In this document: positions 16,583-25,675 of the stretch, piece after piece | How the letters are laid out: every line of letters starts with the position of its first letter | Position numbering within the stretch: position 1 is the first letter of the stretch | Source of the DNA: QQWI01 sp964522015 | Lineage (GTDB): Bacteria; Bacillota; Clostridia; Peptostreptococcales; Acidaminobacteraceae | NCBI GenBank assembly: GCA_964522015.1 | Contig: CAZFST010000027.1 | Coordinates: 1-64,000, forward strand | DNA length: 64,000 bases | Direction: 5' to 3' | Made by a program: the position numbers and the translations under genes | The notes under the pieces: model-generated | What the model saw: the letters and a program-made list of their open reading frames with translations, nothing else | The model's database searches: none | Told to the model about the DNA's origin: nothing

Positions 16583-17530
16583 ATGACAATTTCTATTGAA
16601 GCTCTCCTTTTGACAAAACGTTACTCCTCTCAGACAAAGGAAAGTCGACCTGCACTCGATGCAGTTGATTTACAGGTTGAAGCTGGACACCTGTATGGGT
16701 TAGTAGGTCCGGATGGGGCAGGCAAAACTACCTTGCTTCGAATATTATCTACCGTACTCATGCCTACCTCAGGATCTGCTCGTCTGGCAGGCTTTGATGT
16801 AATAAAACAATCCGAGCAGGTACGTGCTCGATTGGGATATATGCCGCAGGCATTCAGTCTTTACCCTGACTTGAGTGTTATGGAGAACTTGCGTTTTTAT
16901 GCCGACATGAATGGTGTGCCGCGAGGAAAACAAAAAGTGCACATCGAAGAATTATTGGAGTTTGCACGCCTAACAGATTTTACATCCCGGCGCAGTGAAA
17001 ATCTTTCGGGGGGAATGAGAAAAAAGCTAGCTTTAGCTTGTTCCCTAATCCATGAACCTGAAATCCTTCTGTTGGATGAACCCACTACAGGAGTGGATCC
17101 AGTTTCCCGGCGTGAGTTGTGGCAGTTACTGGCAAAAGTTATCGAACGTGGTGTCACAGTCGTTGTGAGCACACCTTACATGGATGAGGCAGAACGTTGT
17201 GATGTTGTCAGTATCATCTATCAAGGCCGGATGTTGACCACTGGCGCGCCGGTTGATTTGGAACAGCAGATGCCTTTTAGAATTATCGAAGTCAAAGCCA
17301 GACCACGTGGGACATTACGAAAGGTTGCAGACCAAACAGAAGGTGTAATTGGCTGGCGCGCTGTCGGTGATCGTCTACGTCTCGCCGTGATCGATCCAGT
17401 TGAATCCCAAAAGCGAATTGAATCCAATCTACTCAAAGCCGGAGCTGAGATCAGCATTCTGCGTGAAGCTCGGATAACAATGGAGGATGTTTTTATCCAT
17501 CTAGTCGAAAAGCAGGAGAAACAGGCATGA
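16583..17530 (+). CDS. ABC exporter ATPase, first of a split YbhF-like pair (degenerate H-loop)
   Basis: The protein has 315 residues from the ATG at 16583; a reading from 16487 would overlap the regulator gene in another frame. It has Walker A GPDGAGKT (42-49), signature LSGGMRKKLAL and Walker B ILLLDEPTTGVDP. The H-loop reads STPYMDEAE, with Pro where the switch His normally is. The first half of E. coli YbhF is likewise altered, so this subunit is probably the weaker site of an asymmetric pair. Its stop overlaps the start of the second ATPase (ATGA). With the downstream permease and HlyD protein it forms a drug- or lipid-exporter of the YbhGFSR type. Confidence 0.85.
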   Translation: MTISIEALLLTKRYSSQTKESRPALDAVDLQVEAGHLYGLVGPDGAGKTTLLRILSTVLMPTSGSARLAGFDVIKQSEQVRARLGYMPQAFSLYPDLSVMENLRFYADMNGVPRGKQKVHIEELLEFARLTDFTSRRSENLSGGMRKKLALACSLIHEPEILLLDEPTTGVDPVSRRELWQLLAKVIERGVTVVVSTPYMDEAERCDVVSIIYQGRMLTTGAPVDLEQQMPFRIIEVKARPRGTLRKVADQTEGVIGWRAVGDRLRLAVIDPVESQKRIESNLLKAGAEISILREARITMEDVFIHLVEKQEKQA

Positions 17531-18480
17531 GCGCAGAAAATTCTGTACAAGCTACCCAACTAACGCGAAAATTTGGTGACTTTATCGCTGTAGATCAAAT
17601 CAACTTTGATATTCCCAAAGGTGAAATTTTTGGTCTACTCGGTCCGAACGGAGCTGGAAAAACCACTACAATCCGTATGTTATGTGGCATTTTGACACCT
17701 ACATCAGGGGAAGCCCGTGTCTTGGGATTTGATGTGGCCAGGCAAGCCGAACAGGTCAAACAGAGAATCGGTTACATGTCGCAAAAATTCTCACTTTATA
17801 ACGACCTGACTGTATCTGAAAACCTGGATTTTTATGCTAACTTATATGGAATCCCGCGTGAGAAGGTAAAACCACGCATAGCAGAATTAATTGAGATGTC
17901 TGGTTTACGGGGACACGAGAAACAGTTGACTGGCGACCTTTCAGGCGCTTGGAGACAACGGTTGGCACTTGCATGCGCGATCGTACATGAACCACCGATG
18001 ATTTTTTTGGATGAACCAACAGCTGGGGTCGACCCTGTATCGCGACGCGAATTTTGGGAAATGATTTATACAATGGCCGGCCACGGAGTAAGCGTGCTTG
18101 CTACAACACACTATATGGACGAAGCTGAGTTTTGTAATGTGATTGGGATGATGTATCGTTCGCGCTTAATTGCGCTCAATGATCCGGACTCGCTGAAAGA
18201 CGCGATGAAAGGCGTTTTATATGAAGTTGATTGCCATGAACCAGGCCGTGCAGAAAAAATTTTATTGGGGTTGTCAGCTGTGCAAGATGTGGCGGCTCAT
18301 GGCGTAATTTTACATGCTCTCATGACCGACGAGAATGAAAAGGTCTTGCTGGAAAAAACGTTACAGGATAACGGGATTGTTATAGATCGAATTGAGCGCG
18401 TTTTGCCCACGTTGGAAGATGTGTTTGTTTCGTTGGTAGATCAAGAAAATCGCCTGCATGTGCGGGTAGAAATCGATTAA
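17527..18480 (+). CDS. ABC exporter ATPase, second of the YbhF-like pair
   Basis: The protein has 317 residues. It has Walker A GPNGAGKT, signature LSGAWRQRLALA, Walker B MIFLDEPTAGVDP and an intact H-loop TTHYMDEAE. The signature 'LSGAW' variant is common in the second ATPase of YbhF/RbbA-type exporters. The first ATPase lacks the switch His, so this subunit should carry most of the catalytic activity. It is coupled to the first gene by ATGA and lies 10 bases before the permease gene. The C-terminal tail ('RIERVLPTLEDVFVSLV') is typical of ABC-2 export ATPases. Confidence 0.9.
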   Translation: MSAENSVQATQLTRKFGDFIAVDQINFDIPKGEIFGLLGPNGAGKTTTIRMLCGILTPTSGEARVLGFDVARQAEQVKQRIGYMSQKFSLYNDLTVSENLDFYANLYGIPREKVKPRIAELIEMSGLRGHEKQLTGDLSGAWRQRLALACAIVHEPPMIFLDEPTAGVDPVSRREFWEMIYTMAGHGVSVLATTHYMDEAEFCNVIGMMYRSRLIALNDPDSLKDAMKGVLYEVDCHEPGRAEKILLGLSAVQDVAAHGVILHALMTDENEKVLLEKTLQDNGIVIDRIERVLPTLEDVFVSLVDQENRLHVRVEID

Positions 18481-18490
18481 GGAGGTTCAC

Positions 18491-19627
18491 ATGAGACAAA
18501 GTATTCGCCGCATGCTGACTATTGTTCGAAAAGAATGGTTGCACATTATTCGTGACCCCCGCACCCTGGCTCTGGTGATCGTTTTGCCGGTCATGATGTT
18601 GTTCTTATTAGGGTATGCGGTAGCAAATGATGTAAAAGATATTCCTTTGGCTGTGGCCGACCTGTCACATACGGATGCTAGCCGCACCCTGGTGGATAAA
18701 TTGACGGGTAGTGAGTTTTTTAAGTATACACACGCAGCCCAGAGCGAAAACGAGATTTTAGCAATGATGGACGCTGGCACAGTTAAAGCCGGTCTCTACA
18801 TCCCCGAAAGTTTTGGAAGAGATGTCAGTACAGGGGGGGTTGGAACCATTCAGTTTTACATCGACGGCTCAAATCCGACCATTGCTCAAACCGCTCAACT
18901 GGCTGCTGAAACGATTAGCCAATCGATGTCCCAAGAGATTCTTATAAAACGTTTGGAGCGCAGCGGCACAGGGATGCAGCTTAGTCTTCCGGTGGATGCA
19001 CGCATGCGGTACTTGTACAACCCAGATATGAAGCGAATGAACTTCATGATTCCTGGTTTGGTCGCTATTATTTTACAAATTCAGACATTACTATTGACTG
19101 CATTCGCCATCGTGCGTGAACGCGAGCAGGGCACGTTAGAACAGCTCATCGTGACCCCTGTCCGGTCATGGGAATTAATGTTAGGTAAGATTTTGCCTTT
19201 CGTAGTAGTTGCTTTTGTTAATGTAGTTATGACCGTGGCAGTTGGTGCTATCTGGTTCGGGGTGAAGGTTGTGGGCAGCATTACACTCCTGGCAGGACTT
19301 AGCCTGGTTTTCCTGCTTGGGTCGCTGGGATTGGGTGTGCTCATTTCGAACATTTCCAAAACTCAGATGCAGGCCATGTACATGGCTTCATTTATCATGA
19401 TGCCATCTTTTATACTGGCTGGGCTGCTGTTTCCGCGCGAGAATATGCCTTGGCTGGCTTACTATGCCGGCTATTTATTACCCGTGACTTATTTTCTGGA
19501 GATTGTACGTGGAATCATACTAAAAGGTGCGGATTTCTTTACTCTATGGATCTGGATCTGGCCAATGGCTGTGTTCAGTATCGTAGTATTCTTTGCTAGT
19601 GTTTTAATGTTCCATAAGCGCCTGTAA
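18491..19627 (+). CDS. ABC-2 type exporter permease (YbhS/YhhJ-like)
   Basis: The 378-residue protein has one N-terminal membrane segment ('LALVIVLPVMMLFLLGYAV'), a large extracytoplasmic domain (about 45-175) with 'IPLAVADLSHTDASR', and five C-terminal segments that include the ABC2 motif 'REREQGTLEQLIVTPVRSWELMLGK'. This is the layout of YbhS/YhhJ permeases. A perfect aaggagg precedes the ATG. Only one permease gene is present, so it may form a homodimer, unlike the YbhS/YbhR pair of E. coli. Confidence 0.9.
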   Translation: MRQSIRRMLTIVRKEWLHIIRDPRTLALVIVLPVMMLFLLGYAVANDVKDIPLAVADLSHTDASRTLVDKLTGSEFFKYTHAAQSENEILAMMDAGTVKAGLYIPESFGRDVSTGGVGTIQFYIDGSNPTIAQTAQLAAETISQSMSQEILIKRLERSGTGMQLSLPVDARMRYLYNPDMKRMNFMIPGLVAIILQIQTLLLTAFAIVREREQGTLEQLIVTPVRSWELMLGKILPFVVVAFVNVVMTVAVGAIWFGVKVVGSITLLAGLSLVFLLGSLGLGVLISNISKTQMQAMYMASFIMMPSFILAGLLFPRENMPWLAYYAGYLLPVTYFLEIVRGIILKGADFFTLWIWIWPMAVFSIVVFFASVLMFHKRL

Positions 19628-19671
19628 TACTTGACGCTATCAAAAAACCACTTCTCAGTCAGGAGTTTAAA

Positions 19672-20967
19672 ATGAAAAATAACCTTTCCAAATTAATATC
19701 GCTCGTTGTCGTCTTTAGCCTCGGATTAACCGGATGTCAAAGTCTGAACGGTCAAAGTACTGCACAACTAAATGCTTCGGGGACAATTTCTGTAGCCCAG
19801 GTTAATATTGCCCCACAATTAGGCAGTATGGTCGTATCGGTCAGTGTTGAAGAAGGTTCACAAGTGAAAAAAGGCGATGAATTGTTCCGTCTGGATGATT
19901 CTTTGCTTAAAGCACAGCGTGATCAGGCAAACGCTGCGATCACGTTGGCTGAAGCATCTTTAAACACTGCCAAAGTGCAATACGAACTTGCCCTAAATGT
20001 TTCACGTTTGCAGGATCAACAGAACCGCACGAGTAGTTGGAATATTACTCAACCCACACAATTTGAATTACCTACCTGGTACTTCGATAAAGATGAAAAA
20101 ATCGAATCTGCCAAAGCAGAAATGGAAGCTGCAAGTGCTGACCTTGTGGTGGAAAAAGCAAACCTCCAAAAAACCCTTAGTGATAACGCTTCTCAGGGAT
20201 TCTTAGATGCAGAAAAACGTGTTGCCGATGCGCAAGTTGCTTTTTTGATCGCAGATCAGGTTCTTACTCAGGCAAATAGCGCACAGGATAAAGAAGATTT
20301 ACAAAACTTTGCCCAAGACCAATATGATGCAGCTGAAACCGAACTAACCTCTTCTCAGTCCAACTACAATCGTTTATTAACGACACAAGCTGCTAAAGAC
20401 GTGCTCGAAGGTCGCGCCCGCGCACAAGTAGCACAAGAACGTTTTGACCGCGCCCTGGATTATTACAATTCGCTCATGAGCGGTGACCAGTCTTTGCAGG
20501 TTAAGGCTGCCGAGTCAGGTGTAACACAAGCCGAAGCTGCATTATCGCAAGCTCAGGCTGCATTAGCTACGCTGGACGTTCAACTGGAAAAAACCATAGT
20601 TACTGCCCCTGTGGATGGTACAGTACTAACTCGTAATCTGGAAATCGGCGAAACACTTGCCCCTACTGGTGTTGTATTAATCATTGGCCAATTACAGGAA
20701 GTAAATTTGACCGTGTACATCCCAGAAACCGAGTACGGAAAGGTAAAACTTGGTGACCAGGTCTCAATAACTGTGGATTCATTCCCCGGAGAAACGTTCA
20801 GTGGCACAGTGGTTTATATTTCGGACCAGGCTGAGTTTACTCCGCGCAATGTCCAAACGGTGGAAGGGCGTAAAACAACAGTATATGCAGTCAAGTTGAG
20901 TGTGCCTAACGCAGATCTAAAACTTAAGCCAGGAATGCCAGCTGATGTTACGTTTGGTATTAAATAG
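19672..20967 (+). CDS. HlyD-family membrane-fusion lipoprotein of the exporter
   Basis: The 431-residue protein begins with a lipoprotein signal ending in LGLTGC (Cys22). A biotinyl-lipoyl half-motif ('GSMVVSVSVEEGSQVKKGDELFRLD'), a long coiled-coil hairpin (about 80-300, rich in Ala, Gln and Glu) and the second half ('TIVTAPVDGTVLTRNLEIGETL') follow. A beta-barrel end with 'KPGMPADVTFGIK' completes it. It is a YbhG-like adaptor that links the inner permease to the outer envelope. A lipid anchor rather than a membrane helix fits a cell envelope of unusual type. Shine-Dalgarno aggag is present. Confidence 0.88.
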   Translation: MKNNLSKLISLVVVFSLGLTGCQSLNGQSTAQLNASGTISVAQVNIAPQLGSMVVSVSVEEGSQVKKGDELFRLDDSLLKAQRDQANAAITLAEASLNTAKVQYELALNVSRLQDQQNRTSSWNITQPTQFELPTWYFDKDEKIESAKAEMEAASADLVVEKANLQKTLSDNASQGFLDAEKRVADAQVAFLIADQVLTQANSAQDKEDLQNFAQDQYDAAETELTSSQSNYNRLLTTQAAKDVLEGRARAQVAQERFDRALDYYNSLMSGDQSLQVKAAESGVTQAEAALSQAQAALATLDVQLEKTIVTAPVDGTVLTRNLEIGETLAPTGVVLIIGQLQEVNLTVYIPETEYGKVKLGDQVSITVDSFPGETFSGTVVYISDQAEFTPRNVQTVEGRKTTVYAVKLSVPNADLKLKPGMPADVTFGIK

Positions 20968-21035
20968 AAATAACCACAGCCATTCTGGTAATAAGAAATA
21001 CAAATGATATTTCTATTGGAATTTCATTCAAATCA

Positions 21036-21095
21036 GGTAAAACACTCAACCGTAGATTGCAACGAACATTTACCGTTGAGGTTGAGTGTTTTACC
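21036..21095. terminator. Long perfect hairpin after the exporter operon
   Basis: Bases 21036-21051 (ggtaaaacactcaacc) and 21080-21095 are perfect inverted repeats of 16 bases around a 28-base loop. The stem is not followed by a T-run, so this may be a processing or Rho-linked terminator, or a small palindromic element rather than a classical intrinsic terminator. Confidence 0.45.
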
Positions 21096-21148
21096 AATCT
21101 CATAAAAATAGAAATTTCGAAAGTTCTAATTTTGAAACGGATACATAA

Positions 21149-21616
21149 ATGAAATCTTTACCTGGTCATGGTTCATGTTTTGTTTGTGGAAATACCAATC
21201 CACATAGTATCGGCATCATCTGGCAAAAGAATCCGAATGGGCGGATAGAGTCATCCTTTGTGTTTAATATTCACCAACAAGGCCCCCCAGGGTTTGTTCA
21301 TGGAGGAGCATCGGCTGCGGTTATGGATGAGGCGATGGGCACAGCTGTTTGGCAAGGAGGATATCGGGCAGCTACGGTCCATCTTGAATTGGATTATCGA
21401 AAACCAATTCCGATAGGCGAGGAAATTCGAATTGAGGGCTGGTTGTTTTCTGAAGAAATTGATTCAGTCACTGCACGAGGCATTATTTACTTATCTGACG
21501 GGATTATCGCCGTTGAAGCTCGTGCCAAATATGTGAATGCACCTCAGCTATTTAAGGACGTCCCATTCGCGGAAAATCCCTCAGGTTTAGATTCCCCGGC
21601 TAGTCTATCCATTTGA
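21149..21616 (+). CDS. Hotdog-fold thioesterase (PaaI/4HBT-like)
   Basis: The protein has 155 residues. 'GPPGFVHGGASAAVMDEAMGTAVW' carries the HGG-(A/S) and late Asp/Glu pattern of PaaI-type acyl-CoA thioesterases, and 'TVHLELDYRKPIPIGEEIRIEG' continues the fold. An N-terminal CFVCG pair occurs in many members. The likely role is hydrolysis of an acyl-CoA or acyl carrier protein thioester. It follows the exporter operon by about 180 bases and precedes a membrane protein by 20 bases. Substrate unknown. Confidence 0.8.
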   Translation: MKSLPGHGSCFVCGNTNPHSIGIIWQKNPNGRIESSFVFNIHQQGPPGFVHGGASAAVMDEAMGTAVWQGGYRAATVHLELDYRKPIPIGEEIRIEGWLFSEEIDSVTARGIIYLSDGIIAVEARAKYVNAPQLFKDVPFAENPSGLDSPASLSI

Positions 21617-21635
21617 CCCTATTATTTAGAGATAT

Positions 21636-22289
21636 ATGAAACTTACAAAGAAAATTGTCTGGGTTGCAATATTTGCGATTGCCATGGCTTTTTTGGAAGC
21701 AGCAGTTGTCGTGTATTTACGACGGTTGTATGGCATCTCCGATCTAATCCTTACTGTACCCCCTTTTGACACTCAGATCACCCGGATTGAATTAGGAAGA
21801 GAACTGGCAACTTTAGTCATGCTACTTTCATTTGGTTGGGTAGCAGGACAAAAACTTCAATCCCGTTTGGGGTTTACCTTAGTTGCATTTGGAGTATGGG
21901 ATTTTTTTTATTACCTGTGGCTGAAGGTTTTTATCGCATGGCCATCCACCTTGCTTGATCCCGATCTGCTTTTCCTCATTCCATTACCATGGTGGGGCCC
22001 CGTCATTGCACCTATATTGATTTCCCTATTAATGGTCATAAGTGGAATATTGGCTGTCTTTAGAGAGGATCAAGGATATTTCATTCGATTCTGGATTTTC
22101 GAAGCGATCGCTTTGTTAGTCGGTATCTTGGTAATGCTGTATGCGTTTATGCAAGATGCATTATTCATCCTTCCTGCGAGTCCAAGCTTACTCAGTCAAT
22201 TGAAGCCATCTCAATTTAATTGGGCAGTGTTCCTGGCAGGATTATTCTTGAGTGGGTTTGCAGTTTGGCGAGTTACAAAAAGAACATAA
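21636..22289 (+). CDS. Integral membrane protein of unknown function
   Basis: The 217-residue protein has about six hydrophobic segments (near 8-30, 50-68, 78-100, 110-135, 145-170 and 190-212). The N-terminal 'AFLEAAVVVYLRRLYGI' is a motif seen in uncharacterised membrane proteins of several phyla. No catalytic motif is visible. It lies between a thioesterase and an MBL-fold gene on the same strand. Confidence 0.65.
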   Translation: MKLTKKIVWVAIFAIAMAFLEAAVVVYLRRLYGISDLILTVPPFDTQITRIELGRELATLVMLLSFGWVAGQKLQSRLGFTLVAFGVWDFFYYLWLKVFIAWPSTLLDPDLLFLIPLPWWGPVIAPILISLLMVISGILAVFREDQGYFIRFWIFEAIALLVGILVMLYAFMQDALFILPASPSLLSQLKPSQFNWAVFLAGLFLSGFAVWRVTKRT

Positions 22290-22486
22290 TAACCAAAAAT
22301 GAAAATCCGAATTTGCTTTCCCGATGCTCTGGTTTTCCCTGAATCAAACACTCTCCCAAAAAGGTCTTTACTATATTCAAAATCGAATTAGGAATAACGT
22401 TTCATGGTATCGAATGGATCAATGAGGAAGTTTTCCTTGAATAAGCTTATTGGAAGAATATTTACCTAGTTGAAATGGAGTTGACT

Positions 22487-23158
22487 ATGAAAGTGCGTTA
22501 TCTCGGGCACTCGTGCGTAGAAATTGTTGGCAAGCATCACGTTCTCATTGATCCGGATTTTACTCGGAACCCTGAACCCGGGGTGGAGTACATTTGTATT
22601 TCACACGCCCATAAGGATCATATTGGCCGGGTGGCAGAAGTGCCTACTGGCATAGTCCTTGCTTCGCCTGACGTTTGTGAGATAGCTGAGAAGATGGGAG
22701 TACCTCGAGTACGCCTGCGTCCCGTTACACCTGGAGAACAAGTTATGAATATCTCCATTCTTCCAGGATACAGTATGGTTGATCAACCAATTTACACATT
22801 TTTCTATTTTCTTTTCAAGCGGCGGTTCCCAGATCCTGGTGGCACTCCGCTTTCATTTCTGATTCAGGATGAAGCCGACCTTTTACATATTGGCGACGCC
22901 CACGAAGCGCCACTGAAAATTCATCCCGACATCTTGTGTCTACCATGGCGTAAGACCCAATTCGGATCAAAACGCTACAAATCAACTGTAATTCAAATGG
23001 CCAAAGAATATGCCGCGCCCTATATACTTCCCATCCATTATGATTTGCCTGGAACAGAGGCTTTACCACGGGAAATCGATGAACGTATCAGCGCAACCGT
23101 TCTTCATGGAGAAAATTGGCACAGTTTTCATGACAAAATAGAAGTAACGATTAATTGA
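22487..23158 (+). CDS. MBL-fold metallo-hydrolase (paralogue 1)
   Basis: The protein has 223 residues from the ATG at 22487, with ggag 7 bases upstream; this start also matches the paralogue at 59775. The metal-binding signature is HAHKDH, with 'IGDAHEAP' and 'ILPIHYD' supplying later ligands, as in UPF0173/UlaG-like beta-lactamase-fold hydrolases. A hydrophobic insertion ('YTFFYFLFKRRFPDPGG') suggests membrane or lipid contact. It is followed 13 bases later by a DegV gene, and the same pair recurs at 59775-61352. Conserved pairing suggests that the hydrolase acts on a lipid or acyl compound handled by DegV. Confidence 0.85.
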   Translation: MKVRYLGHSCVEIVGKHHVLIDPDFTRNPEPGVEYICISHAHKDHIGRVAEVPTGIVLASPDVCEIAEKMGVPRVRLRPVTPGEQVMNISILPGYSMVDQPIYTFFYFLFKRRFPDPGGTPLSFLIQDEADLLHIGDAHEAPLKIHPDILCLPWRKTQFGSKRYKSTVIQMAKEYAAPYILPIHYDLPGTEALPREIDERISATVLHGENWHSFHDKIEVTIN

Positions 23159-23171
23159 TAAAGGAGAAACA

Positions 23172-24026
23172 ATGAAAAAGCAAAAAGTGGCAATTGTAAC
23201 AGATGGGGCTTGTTCTTTAACGCCCGGTCAAGGGGAAGAACTCGGCATCTACGTTGCCCCGGTCTATGTAAATATCAATGAGAAAACGTATCAAGCGGGT
23301 GTGGATCTGGAAGCATCTGAATTTTACCGAATGATGCAAGCCAGTAAAAAACTGCCCACTACGGCGCAACCGACGGCTGCAGATTTTATCAACCTGTATA
23401 CCAAGCTGTCCGATGAAGTAGATGAAATTGTCACCATCGTAATTTCTCACCACATGAGCGCGACTCTTCAATCCGCCGAGATGGCAAATGAACAGTTCTC
23501 CAAAGTGCCGGTCCATATCATTGACTCTGAATCGGTTTCTTTAGGGCTAGGCATGATGGCAATTGCTGCTGCACGTGCAGCTGCGCAAGGACAGGATGCG
23601 GAAGCCGTGATTCGCCTGGTAGAAAAAATTAAACAAAGAATCAACGTCATTTTTACGGTTGATACTTTAGAATATCTGCACAAAGGCGGGCGTATTGGTG
23701 GAGCGACGGCGTTCCTTGGTTCTGCATTGAGCATAAAACCAATTCTCTATATAAAAAATGGAAGAATTGAACCTTTAGAGAGACAGCGCACCCGCAAACG
23801 CTCAATCGCTCGATTATTGGAACTTATGGAAGCGAAAGTTGGTAGCAGCGAGGTTCATGTCGCGATTCTTCACGGTAATATTCCGGATAAAGCCCACGAA
23901 CTGGAACAGCAGATTCGTGAAAGGTTCCATTGTAATGAATTGATCACCTCTGAAATGGGTCCTGTAATTGGGGTTCATGCCGGGCCGGGTACCCTAGGCT
24001 TGGTCTTTTACACATTGTCAGAGTGA
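23172..24026 (+). CDS. DegV family fatty-acid-binding protein (paralogue 1)
   Basis: The protein has 284 residues. It shows the DegV motifs 'VAIVTDGACSLTPGQGEELGI', 'TTAQPTAADFINLY', 'LEYLHKGGRIGGATAFLGSALSIKPIL' and the closing 'GVHAGPGTLGLVFY'. DegV/FakB proteins hold a single fatty acid and present it to a kinase (FakA) or another partner. No FakA gene is visible in the window. Shine-Dalgarno aaaggag is present, and the gene is coupled in an operon with the upstream MBL hydrolase. Two further paralogues lie at 52010 and 60501. Confidence 0.92.
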   Translation: MKKQKVAIVTDGACSLTPGQGEELGIYVAPVYVNINEKTYQAGVDLEASEFYRMMQASKKLPTTAQPTAADFINLYTKLSDEVDEIVTIVISHHMSATLQSAEMANEQFSKVPVHIIDSESVSLGLGMMAIAAARAAAQGQDAEAVIRLVEKIKQRINVIFTVDTLEYLHKGGRIGGATAFLGSALSIKPILYIKNGRIEPLERQRTRKRSIARLLELMEAKVGSSEVHVAILHGNIPDKAHELEQQIRERFHCNELITSEMGPVIGVHAGPGTLGLVFYTLSE

Positions 24027-24296
24027 ATACCTGGGTGAAGTACTACCTTGTGCGCTTCTCGGCATCGTAATCTGCGGTTGTTAGTCGCGACAAGCAAATG
24101 TGGTTATTAGAAAATCTATCCAGCAGAGCAAACCTTTTCTTTGTGGGTAGCTATTGAATGGCTGATTCCGATGTCTTCAAAAGCATTGAGACTTATGACA
24201 CTTAAGCGATGAATACAATACTTGCCATAAATGAATACTTTGTATTCACTTTAGAAAAACTACTAAACATTAATCACTTTTTTCATGGAGGCGAAT

Positions 24297-24743
24297 ATGA
24301 ACTTTTGGGATGTTATTAGCACTACAGCTCGTCATATCCATCCATTAATGACAGATTTCCCGGCCGCCTTTCTTCCGGTAAGTGTGGTATTGAACTTTAT
24401 CTCACAGCGCTGGACGAATCTCCGTCAGGTTGCCTGGGTTACCATGTTAATTGGAACCGGCGGCGCAATTGTTGCTTTCATTACGGGAGATGCTACCGCC
24501 GAGGCACTATCCGCTCCGGTCCAGGCCCTCGTTCAACCTCACCAGATCCTGGCCATTTCAACCACAGTTTTCTTTGTAGGTCTCACCGTCTGGCAATGGC
24601 GAGCACATCGAAATAATAAGAAAGTCATGGGAACAAAACTCTTTTTAATCCTTTCGGTGGTCGGGCTGATATTGTTGGTCATAACCGGAATGTATGGCGG
24701 AAGTCTGGTTTATGAAAAGGGAATTGGCGTAAGCCTGCCATAA
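24297..24743 (+). CDS. DUF2231-like membrane protein
   Basis: The protein has 148 residues from the ATG at 24297, which follows ggagg by 6 bases; a start at 24285 would consume the ribosome site. Four membrane segments are visible, and the N-terminal 'HIHPLMTDFPAAFLPVSVVLNF' resembles the 'HP-hFPia' signature of DUF2231 proteins, sometimes annotated as haem-binding or cytochrome-like membrane proteins. The function is unknown. It stands alone between the DegV gene and the divergent cupin gene. Confidence 0.65.
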   Translation: MNFWDVISTTARHIHPLMTDFPAAFLPVSVVLNFISQRWTNLRQVAWVTMLIGTGGAIVAFITGDATAEALSAPVQALVQPHQILAISTTVFFVGLTVWQWRAHRNNKKVMGTKLFLILSVVGLILLVITGMYGGSLVYEKGIGVSLP

Positions 24744-24985
24744 GCAATTTGCCGCTGTAAAATAATATAGAGCTTTGACCCCACTGCTTACTGCGAGGAA
24801 AAGGGATTTCAGCGATTTTGTGGTTTACGAAAGTTTCTGGAACCTGCAAACCTTAATTTCCGCATAAACCTCAGTTCCAGATCGTATGGTGTATGCAAGG
24901 CAGGTCAGTAAATAACTTGATTGCAGTTCCCTTTCAAGCTAATCATCGAATTAATTCCGACGACAATTTAGTTTCAGGCTTGGCG

Positions 24986-25423
24986 TTATTCTTTCCACAA
25001 TTGCTGTGTCATTAATATAATTTTCTCCCGCTGACTCGCAGAAAGTGTGATTTCCTGCGAATTCCTGGGAGAAGTATCTGCGTTTTCAACTATTAAGACC
25101 TTTGCATCCGGGCTAAAAGTGTGTGAATGCCAGGTTCCCTTTTTCACATTGTATAGTTGAAACGGTTTCATATCCTCCGCAAATAGTTGATTTATTTTCT
25201 CATCACCTTCACCCAGAAATAAGATGCACCGGCCCTGAAGTAAAACAAAAACCTCATCCGTCTCAACGTGCCGCTGCATTTGCGCAATCATATCGGATAG
25301 ATAATCGTTAGAATATGTCATCAGCGCCACGCGCCATGTTTGAAACGTAACCAATGGTTGATATCCCGCGCCATCAAAATGATGAACTTCTAAAAGCGCA
25401 TTTAAGGGGGAAAATAAGTGCAT
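24986..25423 (-). CDS. Cupin-domain protein
   Basis: The protein has 145 residues from the ATG at 25423, preceded by aggag at a spacing of 7. The cupin pattern is 'MQRHVETDEVFVLLQGRCILFLG' followed by 'YNVKKGTWHSHTFSPDAKVLIVEN', giving the HxE and late His expected of metal-binding cupins. Such small cupins bind or isomerise sugars or related acids. It is divergent from the LacI gene and shares the intergenic region with its operator, so both may be controlled together and act on the imported sugar. Confidence 0.75.
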   Translation of the reverse strand: MHLFSPLNALLEVHHFDGAGYQPLVTFQTWRVALMTYSNDYLSDMIAQMQRHVETDEVFVLLQGRCILFLGEGDEKINQLFAEDMKPFQLYNVKKGTWHSHTFSPDAKVLIVENADTSPRNSQEITLSASQREKIILMTQQLWKE

Positions 25424-25515
25424 GTTGATGCTCCTGAAAGGTGTATTTCGAATATACATCAGATTGCAAATTGTATCCGGGGAACCAGACTATTTGTAAT
25501 GAACCGAAACCGTTA

Positions 25516-25578
25516 TTGACAACCAACATTTGCCGTGCTAATATAATGACAACGTTATCGTCAACGTTGTCATTATAT
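25516..25578 (+). promoter_or_regulatory. lacI-type promoter with 16-bp inverted-repeat operator
   Basis: The -35 is TTGACA (25516-25521) and the -10 TAATAT (25539-25544), with a 17-base spacer. Bases 25541-25556 and 25563-25578 are perfect inverted repeats 6 bases apart. Each arm ends in the aacgtt core typical of LacI-family operators (tgacaacgtt), so two dimers could bind side by side over the -10 and start site. Confidence 0.8.
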
Positions 25579-25675
25579 CATTTCTCGTTTCAATTCATTC
25601 ATGTTAGCAATAAATGCTCCTTTTAGTGAGTCTGCGTAAATCAAGCTATTGGATCGAATGTGAGAAAGCGAGTGC

